Shown one piece after another: positions 9,641 to 20,589 of a stretch of DNA of 64,000 bases. The notes under the pieces were generated by a model. It did no database searches, was not told where the DNA came from, and saw nothing but the letters and a program-made list of their open reading frames with translations. This DNA comes from Diplonema papillatum (taxonomy: Eukaryota; Euglenozoa; Diplonemea; Diplonemida; Diplonemidae), in NCBI GenBank assembly GCA_030068145.1, contig JAPJBO010000081.1, positions 186,001 through 250,000 on the forward strand, given 5' to 3'. The first letter of the stretch is position 1, and each line of letters opens with the position of its first letter. The translations under genes were made by a program, and so were the position numbers.

Positions 9641-9961
9641 TGCCATGGCAGGTGGAAGAAGAAAGAAGAAGAAAAAGGCCGCTCCTGGTCCAAGAACGTG
9701 ACGGTCAACCACAGCTTGCAAAGCTTGAGTCGGAGGCAGCATAGTGCCACAACCCCGTCCGTACTGCCCTGACCGTCTCGACGAGCTTGTGTTCAGCGCA
9801 AGCGCCAAGCCCCAAGGTGCGCCTTGATGCTTTAGTTTGGGAAATCGGTAGCCACTTGACCCGTAGGCCCATGGCTCTGCAGTACCGCCGAACACGTGAA
9901 GCTTGGCTCCCGTGTAGCAGGCTTTCCCTGGTACCTAACAATGCCATGGCAGGTGGAAGAA
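9641..9961 (-). mobile_element. SINE-like repeat C with 20-bp direct repeats
   Basis: An insertion of about 280 bases is flanked by identical 20-base direct repeats beginning TGCCATGGCAGG at 9641-9660 and 9942-9961. Read on the minus strand it starts GGTACCAGGGAAAGCCTGC and ends in a pyrimidine tract next to CGTCACGTTCTTGGACC. Long target duplications plus a simple 3' tail suggest retroposition. Other copies: 19810-20098, 40504-40790 (opposite orientation) and fragments at 24960-25035 and 10466-10530. Confidence 0.65.
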
Positions 9962-11589
9962 ATAGAAAGAGCATCCCCGTAGCGCCGCCAGAAAGCGACG
10001 ACTGCGGGGAAGCCCGAGACAAGCAGAACAACTACCCAACCCTCGTTGGAGTTTTTCACCCGGCGAGCTACGAGGGTGTAATTAGAAACGGTAAAATTGT
10101 TTATATTTCTATAAAGAACGCCGCTTGAAGAAGCCAGATAAACACGCAAACCCGGACGGTGCTGCTCAACGAACATGACGCGGGCCGCATGGAGACAACA
10201 AAAAAGCTCTGTGGCACCATTATGTCCAGAGGCCCCATGGTAAAGCGAGAAGCTCTCGAATATCGTCACTCAAAGGCACGAGAAGATGCTGAAAAGAAAT
10301 AGGGTTGTGCGACAACGAACACGAATCCACAAATAACGCTACGAAAGAAGAAAAAACAAGCCTACGCATTTCTTTACACCCACCCTTCAGGCTGCCTAAG
10401 GTTTTTGTGCCGACTTTCGTGAGCCCCAGCCCCTCAGTGAAATTAGGATATTTTCAGCGTTTCAGGGAAAGCCTGCTGCACGGAAGACAAGCTTCAGCAG
10501 TTCCAGGAGATAGGGATGGTCTGGCTTAGGCGCCTATCGGGTACCACCTGTTTCGTTTCTGGATATCCTGACGGTGAGTTCATAGCGAATTCGTGAACGA
10601 GGTACTAGATGGTTCGACGGTCTTTCACTGCGACCCCGTTCGCCGCACAACTGAGACATCACGAAGCGCTACGCAACCAACGAAAAGAAAAAGAGAGTAG
10701 GCCAGGACAGGTCTCGGCCGCTTGGACGAGAAACAGGAGGTGGGAACGCGATAAACTGGCACGCACATGCAAAACGAGGCGCCTGTCTTTCTTTCAGAAG
10801 AATATAACAAAACCACGGTCACCCGGAGACTATAAAACCCCGGATCCCCAAGCGAACTTGCACTCTTAAACTACGCACTTCTTCTTGAAGTTCTTTTCGC
10901 TCTTTTCCGAAACGAGAGCCTCGAACGAGGGAATCTTAGAGAGCGCAAGAGAGCACAATCCGCTCAGTGTTCGCGCCGTTCTTTGTACTGAGGACAGGCT
11001 TTGGGGTAAAACTCAGAAGCGACCGGAAACACACACTCCCGCCACAAAAAGATGGACCGCGGCACCCTAACTCGTCTCGTTGCTTGTAAACCCATCGACA
11101 TCCGCACCGACGCTCGTCTTCTCTCGGTCTCTGCTTCTCTTCGTCGATTATTTCCCCGATATTGCCCGACCGTTTCCCCTCATTCTCGTGCGTTAACTGT
11201 AGTGAAAGTATCCTCAGAGATGTAGACTGCTGCTGTCCGATCCTGTTGGGTCTCCGGTTCGGCTGCTGCGACAGTTGCCCGCACACGCAGAACGCGGGGA
11301 AGGGGAACGTGTTTTCTCAACTACATTGAAGCCCCTTCCCGACCGTAGCATCCGAGGAAGGTGCAAACATGGAGGGTGCTACGGTAGCCATGCACGGGTC
11401 TTGGGCGCGTGCCTCGTGCAGGGCGGGTGCTTTGTGTTCCGCCGCGAAGTTCTCTCCTGGTGCAATCCGGAGAGACCGGCGTCGAGTTTCGGCTCAGCCG
11501 GTCCCTCGGGCGGCGACCCTAAGGGAGAGAGAGCGCCAGACACAATCCATCTTAAAAAGGACCACACACGCACACATGTTACAACCTCG
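9962..11589. other. intergenic DNA without recognised gene
   Basis: Only short frames are present. A block at 10320-10380 shares AACAAGCCTACGCATTTC with other repeats. At 10810-10870 is a copy of the recurrent motif CACCCGGAGACT...AAAACCCCGGAT...AAGCGAAC...CACTCTTAAA. I see no domain or conserved signal in 10880-11590. Confidence 0.5.
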
Positions 11590-11960
11590 CAACCCCGTAC
11601 TGTGCTCAGAGATTGCCACCCAGCTGACAACCTCAGACGCCCTCCATCCATGCAAGGACCTCACCCCACCCACCCTTCAAGAGGGAGTCCAAAAGCGAAG
11701 CAACAACACCAACGCGGAAACGCAACCCGAAGGCAGCCAAGCAGACCTCCCAGGGCAGGGGGGAACCTGCGGCGGTGAAGTAACGAAGCTCATCCGAGTG
11801 TCTGATAAAACCCCTTGTCAATACCACCCAACGACTGCGACGCGCGTGCGAAATGTCGGACGCTAGCGTCTGTCAAGAGCATGCGTGACCCAGCCGTGTT
11901 TTAAAGGTGAGATGAGAGGCATTGGCACACTCTGTCAAAGGACCATACCACCCACCCTTC
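11590..11960 (+). repeat. dispersed repeat D, copy 2
   Basis: Plus-strand copy of the family at 8105-8530. The segment 11852-11950 (GGACGCTAGCGTCTGTCAAG through CCGTGTTTTAAAGGTGAG and GGCATTGGC) is about 90% identical to 53007-53095. It lies directly upstream of the first membrane-protein gene and may overlap its 5' untranslated region. Confidence 0.7.
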
Positions 11961-12200
11961 AAGGGGAGTTCCAGAAGCCCAGCCACCCAGCGTGTCGACA
12001 ACTGCAAGCTAAGCGACAAGTGGGCCGTACTGCGCGAGTTTCAGATTGTAGTGAATTTTCAGCACAACAAACGCAGGGAAAACCTTCCTCGACCCTCACC
12101 ACCCTCAAAAAGCAAAATACAAAGAAACCAAAACACTCCGCCTCCTCTACCCCGCTCGCCCGCTGTTCTCCCATCGTCGTCGCCATCCCCATCCTGCCAA

Positions 12201-12239
12201 ATGAAATGCGGCGCGGGCTCTGCCTGTGCGCATGCGTGA
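12201..12239 (+). promoter_or_regulatory. out-of-frame ATG and 12-codon overlapping uORF
   Basis: An ATG five bases before the inferred start (pattern ATGAAATGCGG) opens a 12-codon frame ending in TGA at 12239, overlapping the beginning of the membrane-protein gene. The third family member has the same arrangement (ATGTTATGCGG at 48510). It could reduce or gate initiation at the second ATG; that effect is inferred. Confidence 0.4.
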
Positions 12240-15200
12240 CGTGGCTGGCGGCGGCCGCCGATATCGAGCTCGTCGGCGACCACAGCGTGGCCGGCGGCGT
12301 GATCTCCGCCGTGTCGGTCTCGCCGGACGATGCGTTCGCCGCGCTTGGCGTCGACGCCGGCGTCGCGTTCGTGTCCCTCGGCCCCGCGTGGGCTGGCGCA
12401 CCCAGTGGCTCGCTTTTCGAGGAGCTGGCGACGGTTGCCGCGCCGAAGACGCCGCAGGCGGTCCTTGCCGCGTCGCCGACGGCCTCGTTCAGCGTCGACG
12501 ACGCCGGGAACCTCCTGGCCTACGAGGGCACGCAGCTCGACGCCAGCAGCGTCCCGCACGCCTTCGCCGAAGTCGGCCGGGTGAGCCTGGGGTACGGCTG
12601 CACAGACCTCGCACTCGACGAGAACAATTTCGTGTGGCTCGTGTGCGAAGGCAACCGGCTGACCATCGTCGACGCACGCAACCCGTCGAGCATGAGCGTG
12701 TCGGAGGAAGTACCGAAGACGGATCCCTTCCTGCGGGTCATCGCGGAATCGGGGTTCATCATGACCGCATGCGGTAGATATGTCTTCACCTATAGCCCCT
12801 ATACACCAGGAGTCGGAGTCGTTGAAACCCAGTTCATCACGTTCGGCGGGACCATCCGAGCGCTCGACGTGCGGGAGCAGTTCGCCACGGCGATGTGTTT
12901 TTCGCTGCAGAGCGTGGACATCGACGTTGTAAACGCCGTCGATAAGAACAGTCCCCCGAACTTTTTCTTCAAAATGCCGACAGACCCGATTGTCATGAGA
13001 TCTTCCGTCGGTCTCTTGTATTCGGTCATGAAGGATACGATGACGGTGTACAACGTTTCCGCCAACGGGCATGTCTACGAGCTCGGAAACACGTCGATTT
13101 CAGCCCCGATCATCACGCAAGTTATAGCGGATGCGACCAAGTCTGGCATGATGCTGGTGCCTGACGGTGGACGGTTAGTCGCGTATGCTGCGACCTCTGC
13201 GCTGTTGCTTCCGACGGAAACACCGAAAACGGTCGCACCCGACACCGAGCCTCCAAAGACCAGCGCGCCTGTCACCGCCGTGCCGACGACGCAGGCGCCG
13301 CAGACCTTGGTTGCGACGGGAGTTCCGGCTCCGCCGCCGACGTCTCAGCCGAGTGCTTCTCTGGGCCCAGCCCCGCCGCCGGTAAACGGCACCGCGCCGC
13401 AGCAGGGCCGCGGCCGGGCCGAAATCCTCGACCACCTCAGCATCGCGGGCTCGTTCCCGACCGCCGCCACCATCGGCGCGGCGGCGACCCTGTCCGCGTC
13501 CAGCGGCTCGTCGGTGGCCCGCATGGTCCTCGTCATCCAGTCGTGCGCGAGCGCGTCAGCCGGCGGCGAGGTGAACCTGCCCTTCGCCCTCCACCCCTTG
13601 CAAGTCCGCATGTTCGGCAGCCACTGGGTAGGCGCTGCCCTCGGCAACGTCGGCGTTTGCCTGACCTGCCTCCTCGTCAACTACGCGTTGGCTCGCCTGC
13701 TCCGGTCTTGCGGGCCCCGCCTCTGCCCGTCGCTATTCACCCCCGCAACCGACTTCCACGGCCTCCTTCGGTTCCCGTCTAACGCGTTGTTCGCGTACCA
13801 AATCCTGTACCAAGGCATCGCATTGAGCGCCGTCCTCCTCGTTGTGCATCCACGCGGGGTGTTCGACTTCGTGCTCGGCGTCTCGACGTTGCTAACCGCC
13901 CTCCTGGTGCCGTTGGCGGTCGTGTCGGCGTCGGCGGGCGCCGTTCCAGACCGGGCGGAGTACGTCGTCGACCCGCAGCGGACCGGCTACCTCGCGAAGA
14001 TGATGCTCGGATCCGGAGAGTGGGTCTCGACGGCCCGCGGTGACCTGTGGGCGCACCGGTACGCGGCGGTGCTGCGGCCGTTCCGGCGCGAGACACGCGG
14101 ATACTTCGTCGTCGAGTGCGCCGCGTCCCTCGGCCTTGCCTGCGTCGAAAGCGCGGCGCCCGCCGGACCGACGGGCTGCGGGCACGTGAAGCTGCTTTCG
14201 TCGCTCGTGTTCTGGGGGTTGCTGCTTGCGGAGTACGGAGTCTGGCCGCGGTCAAGGCCCCGCGACGCCGCGATGAACATGGTGCTGCATGGAGTGCAGG
14301 GGGTCGGCCTCGCGCTCATGGCCTCCGCGCTGTACTCCAACGACGAGGGCGCGTGGATGGGCAACACCGCCGGCAGCCTCTTCGAGACCGCCTTCGTCCT
14401 CGCCGTAGCGAAGGGAGCGGTCGACCTCTGCTGCGAAGCCTACGGCGCCTTCACCGGCCGCCGCCGCGCGCTGCAGCAGGAGTCGTTCGACGCGCACTCC
14501 TTCGCCGCCGCTGCGCAGGATCGCGACGGCCTCGCAGTCGAGCTGCAGCTATTCTGCGACCAGTTCGAGGCGTGGTGCGACTCCGACGCCCCCCCTAACC
14601 AACCGCGGGACGCAAGCGCGGGCGCCGCCGAGACCAGCGGCGAGGTGGAGGAGAAGGCGAAGGATGCCGGTGCCGGGCAGAAGTCCGACAAGACGTCGGA
14701 AGGGTCTCCTGAGGAGTCCGCTTCGTCCGTGACTCGCGCGTCGGTGGCCGGCTTCCTGAACCTGGCCGCGATGTCGCATGCTACGCTGCAAGAAGGGTTC
14801 GAGACTGACTCTTCGGCGTGCACGCCGTCTCTGTTCACCCCCCGGGCCCACCATTCCTACCGGCAGCCGCCGCCGCACGTCGACACCGACCTCTCGACGC
14901 CCCTCCTTTCGCCCTGTTGCAAGCTGAGCGGAGCCGGCAGTGCGTTGACGCGCAGCCTGCCCGTCGGATTCAAGTCTGTCCTGCACTCACCCCGTTCGTG
15001 CCGCACGGCCGTGACGCCGACGTTCCAAACCCTGTCCGACGGCTCCGGGGCACCGGGGGTGCTTTCGCCGAAGGCGGCGTTTCCGGAAACGGAGCCTCTG
15101 CCGCCGCCGTGCAGGAGGATGCCGCCTTTCGACCCGACCGCGCTGTCGTCGCCGCCGATGCGCGTCGGCTCGTTCGCCGGCGGCAGGGCCGCGGGAAGGG

Positions 15201-15457
15201 ACCCCGCCAGGGCGGCGTCGTACACGCCGCGCTGGGCCGCCGACGCGAAGCATCCGGTTTCCGACGGTGCCTCGCACCAGACGGCTTCGTCGGCTGGCGA
15301 CGCGCCGTCGGAAGCCGCCCGCGACTCGCCGTCGTGGGCGCAGAACTCGAGCCTCTGCCGGCTCGTCTCCCCGCAGCACGCGACCCTCGTCTCGCCGCGA
15401 AGGTTTTCCATCGAAAACCTCACGAAGCACGACATGGCGGAAAGCGTGGCCTTGTGA
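12206..15457 (+). CDS. propeller-like ectodomain, seven-segment membrane protein (paralogue 1)
   Basis: 1083 residues. The start is the ATG giving MRRGLCLCACVTWLAAAAD, a signal peptide; the frame extends further upstream but with no plausible ATG. Residues about 20-335 are a beta-rich lumenal or extracellular domain with repeated strand-turn units (AVSVSPDDAFAALG, DLALDENNFVWLV, NRLTIVDARNP) suggestive of a beta-propeller. Residues 337-395 are a Thr/Pro stalk (TETPKTVAPDTEPPKT...). Residues about 475-748 hold seven hydrophobic segments with the family motifs LGNVGVCLTC, LLRFPSN, LYQG, GSGEWVS, RPFRRET and GCGHVKL. The remaining 335 residues are a hydrophilic, Ser/Pro-rich, presumably cytosolic tail, much longer than in paralogues 2 and 3, ending SIENLTKHDMAESVAL. 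This terminal segment is repeated downstream. The role is probably surface sensing or adhesion; no ligand can be inferred. Resemblance to bodonid/diplonemid membrane proteins is from memory. Confidence 0.85.
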   Translation: MRRGLCLCACVTWLAAAADIELVGDHSVAGGVISAVSVSPDDAFAALGVDAGVAFVSLGPAWAGAPSGSLFEELATVAAPKTPQAVLAASPTASFSVDDAGNLLAYEGTQLDASSVPHAFAEVGRVSLGYGCTDLALDENNFVWLVCEGNRLTIVDARNPSSMSVSEEVPKTDPFLRVIAESGFIMTACGRYVFTYSPYTPGVGVVETQFITFGGTIRALDVREQFATAMCFSLQSVDIDVVNAVDKNSPPNFFFKMPTDPIVMRSSVGLLYSVMKDTMTVYNVSANGHVYELGNTSISAPIITQVIADATKSGMMLVPDGGRLVAYAATSALLLPTETPKTVAPDTEPPKTSAPVTAVPTTQAPQTLVATGVPAPPPTSQPSASLGPAPPPVNGTAPQQGRGRAEILDHLSIAGSFPTAATIGAAATLSASSGSSVARMVLVIQSCASASAGGEVNLPFALHPLQVRMFGSHWVGAALGNVGVCLTCLLVNYALARLLRSCGPRLCPSLFTPATDFHGLLRFPSNALFAYQILYQGIALSAVLLVVHPRGVFDFVLGVSTLLTALLVPLAVVSASAGAVPDRAEYVVDPQRTGYLAKMMLGSGEWVSTARGDLWAHRYAAVLRPFRRETRGYFVVECAASLGLACVESAAPAGPTGCGHVKLLSSLVFWGLLLAEYGVWPRSRPRDAAMNMVLHGVQGVGLALMASALYSNDEGAWMGNTAGSLFETAFVLAVAKGAVDLCCEAYGAFTGRRRALQQESFDAHSFAAAAQDRDGLAVELQLFCDQFEAWCDSDAPPNQPRDASAGAAETSGEVEEKAKDAGAGQKSDKTSEGSPEESASSVTRASVAGFLNLAAMSHATLQEGFETDSSACTPSLFTPRAHHSYRQPPPHVDTDLSTPLLSPCCKLSGAGSALTRSLPVGFKSVLHSPRSCRTAVTPTFQTLSDGSGAPGVLSPKAAFPETEPLPPPCRRMPPFDPTALSSPPMRVGSFAGGRAAGRDPARAASYTPRWAADAKHPVSDGASHQTASSAGDAPSEAARDSPSWAQNSSLCRLVSPQHATLVSPRRFSIENLTKHDMAESVAL

Positions 15458-16690
15458 GAAAAAGTAGAAGCCTGAAAACGTTGCCTGAAAACGCCCGGAG
15501 TTTCAAGCGAACTTTCGCTCCAACAAAAAAGGAGCCAAGCCCCCCTGCCGACCCGCCGTCGTGGGCGCAGAACGCGTCTCCGCAGCACGCGACCCTCGTC
15601 TCGCCGCGAAGGTTTTCCATCGAAAACCTCACGAAGCACGACAGCGTGGCCTTGTGAGAAAAAGTAGAAGCCTGAAAACGTTGCCTAAAACACCCGGAGT
15701 TTCAAGCGAACTTTCACTCCAAAAAAAAAGGAGCCAAGCCCCCCTGCCGACCCGCCGTCGTGGGCGCAGAACGCGTCTCCCCGCAGCACGCGACCCTCGT
15801 CTCGTCGCGGAGTTTTTCCATCGAAAACCTCACGAAGCACGACATGGCGGAAAGCGTGGCCTTGTGAGAAAAAGTAGAAGCCTGAAAACGTTGCCTGAAA
15901 CACCCGGAGTTTCAAGCGAACTTTCACTTCAAAAAAAAAAAAGGAGCCAAGCCCCCCTGCCGACCCGCCGTCGTGGGCGCAGAACGCGTCTCCCCGCAGC
16001 ACGCGACCCTCGTCTCGTCGCGGAGTTTTTCCATCGAAAACCTCACGAAGCACGACATGGCGGAAAGCGTGGCCTTGTGAGAAAAGGTAGAAGCCTGAAA
16101 ACGTTGCCTGAAAAAGGAGCCAAGCCGCCGGCGGGGCGGCCAGTAATGGGGGGTGTCGAATAATAACAGTTTTTTGACACACGTCTCAGGTTGTCTAAAA
16201 ACACAACCCTTATTTGTTCCTGCTACTGTTCGGCTACCCGGAACTTTTTTTATTATTCGACCCCCCCTTTATTTGGCACACCTGCCGTGGTTCGGGTAAA
16301 GCAGAAATAAATGACACTCACGCGCCGTCGTAAGCCGCCCACGACTCGCCGTTGTGGGCGCAGAACTCGAGCCTCTGCCGGCTCGTCTCCCCGCAGCACG
16401 CGACCCTCCATCTAAAACCTCACGAAGCACGACACGGCGGAGAGCGTGGCCATGTAAGAAAATTAGAAGCCTGGTAACGTTGTCTAAAAAGTGAAATAAG
16501 TCAACTTACACTTTATTTTAGGAGCCAAGCCCCCCCCCCCCGACCCTCATGCGCTGTCGGAGCCGCCTGCGACTCGCCGTCCTGGGCGCAGAACTCAGCC
16601 TCTGCCGGCTCATCTCCCTGCAGCACGTGACCCTCGTCTCGCCACGGAGGTTTTCCCATCGAAAACCTCACGAAGCACGAAGCATGGTGG
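15329..16690 (+). repeat. tandem copies of the 3' coding end and trailer of paralogue 1
   Basis: Beginning inside the gene at 15329 (CCGTCGTGGGCGCAGAAC), the block encoding SWAQN...LVSPRRFSIENLTKHD...SVAL plus stop recurs at 15555, 15753 and 15967, spaced 226, 198 and 214 bases, and in diverged form at 16349 and 16576. Each full unit also contains GTAGAAGCCTGAAAACGTTG and then a copy of the recurrent motif CCCGGAGTTTCAAGCG...CACTCC followed by an A-run and GGAGCC. The first three downstream copies keep the coding segment open to its TGA. Confidence 0.9.
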
Positions 16691-19625
16691 GGAGCGTACC
16701 TATTGCGTTCTTTCAGAGGCTCAGCGTTTGTCGAATCCTCTCTCGGCAACAGCTATTGCTGAGTCGATGGCGCGTTTCTGCCAAAAGTCTGTGGCAACAG
16801 TCCCGCTGCCAATGTTCTGTATCTTCTGGCCTCTCTTAGGGGGGTGGAAATACAACGTCCGCAGCCTTTGATGCGCAGGCTCCAGACCTAGACCAAGAAA
16901 ATGTCCAGGATCGTTCGGTTCCATGGGGATTCGGAAGAAGTCCTGTCATGTAGACTCCACGGTTGAAAGGCGCAAGAAGCTTGCGGGCAGAAGCGATTCC
17001 GTTACCATTTTCTTCCATTTTCTTGGTCTAGGTAGGTAACCATTTTCTTACGAGCACCACTCGGTTGCCACGTAAAAAATAGGAGCGTTGGAATTGGTTT
17101 GGGAATCTATGCTAACGTGTTGCCGGGCACGAACGAAAAGAAATGTGCATTGTCTTCGTCCCTCTCTCTCTCTCTCTCGCACTCCCTCCTCTTAATGATA
17201 GCCTCCATGCTCAGGATGGGGTAAGTTGCTGCAGAGGAAGGCGGGACGCTAGTCTCCACATTGCCAACGCCAAGAGTTTTTCCGCAGGATGAGTTTAGGT
17301 ATACATCCAAAGTGCCGGCCTAGCTCTGAGAAGTCAACGACTACGGGTATTCCTAATAGTGGGCCAGACTTTTCACAAACCGGCTAGAAGTGGGTCGCCA
17401 GTCAGTTTCTGTACTTGCACCGCGAACACGAAACCAAGTGTGCGTTGAAAAATATCTATACCTCTGCTCCCTCGGCGTGTGCGCGTGCGGTGGCGTTGTG
17501 AACAAAGCATCGCTGTTCTTCTGCTGCAGCTTGGCCGATCCTGGTATGAAGCTGGCTTGGAGCCTCTCGCGAAGGTTCCTCATCTTTTCACTTCAATCAC
17601 AATGCGAATTGCTTCCTCACCCTATTTACACTCTCACACCCACCCGATTGGCGTTTTCGGTCTACACCGGAAGCAAGCCAGTGGACACAGACCGCGTTGA
17701 ACTCCTTTCCCAAAGCATCCTTCATCGGGAAGTCGGGAAAACACGAGAAACAGTCCAAAAAAAGACCGTTCACCCAAACAAGCCAAAAACAAGGAAACAG
17801 GAACCTTTTTTCTAGCAAAGCCGGGGGGGGGGGTCGAATAACAACACTTGTGTTTGTATTCCTGTCTGTTGTATTGTCGAATACTAAAAGTACATTTGCG
17901 CCGGTAAAGACCGGCGCGCAGCGAGACTAGAGGCAGCAGTTAAAGTTCGGGAAACAGTAAAGTTCGGGCGAAGCTAAGTTCGGGCGAAGCAAAGCAAAGC
18001 TCGGGCGAAAGCAAAGTTCGGGCAAAGCGAAGTTCTGGCGAAGCAAGTTCGGGCGATGCACAGTTCTGGTCAAGCAAAGTTCTGGTCAAGCTAAGCTCTG
18101 GCGAAGCAAAGTTCGGGTGGAGCAAAGTTCGGCGAAGCTAAGTGAAAGCAAAGTTCAGGTGAAGCTAAGTTCTGGTGAAAGCAAAGTTCGGGCGAAGCAA
18201 AGCAAAGTTCGGGTGAAGTTAAGTCAAAGCAAAGTTCGGGTGAAGCTAAGTTCGGCGAAGCTAAGTCAGCAGCAAGTTCGGGTGAAGCTAAGTTCTGGTG
18301 AAAGCAAAGTTCGGGCGATGCTAAGTTCTGGTGAAGCTAAGTTCGGCGAAGCAAAGCAAAGTTCGGGTGAAGCTAAGTTCTGGTGAAGCAGCAAAGTTCG
18401 GGTGAAGCAAAGCAAAGTTCGGGTGAAGCTAAGTTCTGGTGAAGTCAACTTCGGGCGAAGCTAAGTCAAAGCAAAGTTCGGGCGAAGCTAAGTCAAAGCA
18501 AAGTTCGGCGAAGCAAAGCAAAGTTCGGCGAAGCTAAGTCAAAGCAAAGTTCGGGTGAAGCTAAGTTCTGGGGAGGCTAAGTTCTGGTGAAAGCAAAGTT
18601 CGAGCGAAGCAAAGCAAAGTTCGGGCGATGCTAAGTTCTGGTGAAGTAAAGTTCGGGCGAAGCAAAGCAAAGTTCGGGCGAAGCTAAGTTCTGGTGAAGC
18701 TAAGTTCGGCGAAGCAAAGCAAAGTTCGGGTGAAGCTAAGTTCTGGGAGGCTAAGTTCTGGTGAAAGCAAAGTTCGGGTGAAGCTAAGTTCTGGTGAAGT
18801 CAACTTCGGGCGAAGCTAAGTCAAAGCAAAGTTCGGGTGAAGCTAAGTTCGGCGAAGCAAAGCAAAGTTCGGGTGAAGCTAAGTTCTGGGGCGGCTAAGT
18901 TCTGGTGAAAGCAAAGTTCCGGCGAAGCAAAGCAAACCTAAGTTCTGGTGGAGCTAAGTTCGGCGAAGCAAGGAAAAGTTCGGGTGAGGCTAAGTTCCGG
19001 GGAAGTTCTGGTGAAGCAAAGTTCTGGTGAAAGCACAGTTCGGGCGAAGCAAAGCAAAGTTCGGGCAAAGCTAAGTTCTGGTGAAGCTAAGTTCGGCGAA
19101 GCAAAGCAAAGTTCGGGCGAAGCAAAGCAAAGTTTGAGCGATGCTAAGTTCTGGTGAAGTCAAGTTCCGGCGAAGCTAAGTCAAAGCAAAGTTCGGGGGA
19201 AGCTAAGTTCTGGTAAGGCTAAGTTCCGTCCGGGCCTGAAGTATGCAACCTACCCGGTGCCAAATCACGGGTCAAGAAAACCCCGGAGCAAGGGAATGGA
19301 CCGAAGACCAAGGAGAACCAAAAAAAGGTCCTCGGCGGGACTCCAGCCCTAAATCCTGGCGCCGTTCACTCTGCCATCACGGTGTCAATTTCCAGGGCAA
19401 AAAAAACTATGGCCGCTGACAAAAATTCTGACCCAAAACTAACTATAAAAAAGTGCCCCCGGGCTTCGCCCGCGGACCCCCTAAAAAGTGGGGTTGGCTC
19501 AATAGAGCTATTAGCATACCTATAGTCTCGGAAAAAGTTCTGGGTAGCCGAACAGTAGCAGGATCAAGTAGTGGGAGTGTTATTAGGCAACCAGACGTGT
19601 GTCGTTATTATTCGACCATCCCCCT
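16146..19625. mobile_element. long inverted repeats enclosing gene-tail copies and a minisatellite
   Basis: About 100 bases at 16146-16250 (GGGTGTCGAATAATAACAG...GACACACGTCT...CTGCTACTGTTCGGCTACCC) reappear inverted at 19525-19625. A shorter related copy with TCGAATAA ends is at 17825-17885, and 16250-16270 carries the inverse terminus as well. The enclosed 3.4 kb holds degenerate gene-tail units (16317-16690), unassigned DNA at 16700-17900 and the minisatellite. It could be a composite element or simply two inverted insertions of a MITE. Confidence 0.5.
17945..19225 (+). repeat. minisatellite of AGTTCGGGCGAAGC units
   Basis: About 1.28 kb of irregular 15-22 base units alternating AAGTTCGGGCGAAGCAAAGC and AAGTTCTGGTGAAGCT variants. 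Reading frames through it are artefacts of the repeat. An inverted array of the same units lies at 55295-55815, and the flank GAGGCAGCAGTTAAAGTTCGG is shared with that array. Confidence 0.95.
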
Positions 19626-19809
19626 GAAAAGCATCTAGCCTTAGTAAGATGAGTAAAAAGCGTCAGAAACACAGAACAGCAAGACAGCGACGCAATCGAC
19701 GGAGAACGCCGCAGCCTTGATGGCCCATCCTTTGGTTCCCAGACTCTGAAAAGACCCTTCGCCCCAGTTGTCCCGTCCTGTCAACCGGAGACTTGAAACC
19801 CCCGGGTTC
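19226..19809. other. spacer with no recognised gene
   Basis: Contains the right inverted end described for 16146-19625 and short purine-rich tracts. At 19787 is the 5' half of the recurrent motif (TCAACCGGAGACTTGAAACCCCCGGG). No coding region is supported. Confidence 0.5.
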
Positions 19810-20098
19810 TGAAGAAGAAGAAGAAAAAGAAAAAGGCCGCTTCTGGTCCAGGAACGTGACGGTCAACCACAGCTTGCAAAGCTTGAGTCGGAGGCAGCAC
19901 AGTGCCACAACCCCGTCCGCTCTGCCCTGCGGCTGACCGTCTCGACGAGCTTGTGTTCAGCGCGAGCACCAAGCCCCAAGGTGCGCCACGCCTTGATGCT
20001 TTAGTTTGGGAAATCAGTAGCCACTTGACCCGTAGACCCGTGGCTCTGCAGTTCCGTCGAACATGTGAAGCTTGACTCCCGTGTAGCATGCTTTCCCT
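19810..20098 (-). repeat. SINE-like repeat C, copy 2
   Basis: Closely matches 9662-9941 throughout: AAAAGGCCGCTTCTGGTCC, CACAGCTTGCAAAGCTTGAG, GTCTCGACGAGCTTGTG, and the end GTGTAGCATGCTTTCCC. It starts in a purine-rich tract (GAAGAAGAAGAAGAAAAAG). No clear target duplication. Confidence 0.75.
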
Positions 20099-20589
20099 AC
20101 GAAAAGAAAAAACAAGAAAGAGTCTAGAAAACGCGAACTTGACTCTGAAGGCAGGGTGAACTTCTTCCAAAGCGAAAACTTTTCCGGAGGTGGGGCTTGC
20201 ACTGATAACCGAAGTAACGGACGATCAGCATCAACTGACCGAAGGCGATGAACATGATGGCACAAGTTTCTTGTTCTTCGCGTGCACAGGGCAAAACCCT
20301 CTCTGGGGGACTTCAGGAGAGAGATCAGGGGATTTCCTGTATTTAATAGCACTTTTTCGTTGGCTTCGTTTTCTCTTTCATGGGTGCAACCGTTGTTCCG
20401 AAAATGTATCCGTCGGTACATGGTAATATACTATCAAGAAAACAACGGACCTTCTCCCGAATACAGGAACAATACGTTAGGGCCGATTTTCTGTTTTCCA
20501 AAACCGGTGTTCGGCTGAGCTTTTAACACCGGGTTTGAACTTTTCTCCACCCAGCGTTCAGTTCTTGAAAGTTAACGCTAAGGGTTTTT

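Noticed and set aside
12059..13072. 337-codon minus-strand frame opposite paralogue 1
   Set aside because: Shadow of the GC-rich sense gene; Arg/His/Gly-rich composition is typical of antisense frames.
15685..16182. 165-codon minus-strand frame with internal repeats
   Set aside because: Antisense of the tandem gene-tail units; its repeats merely mirror them.
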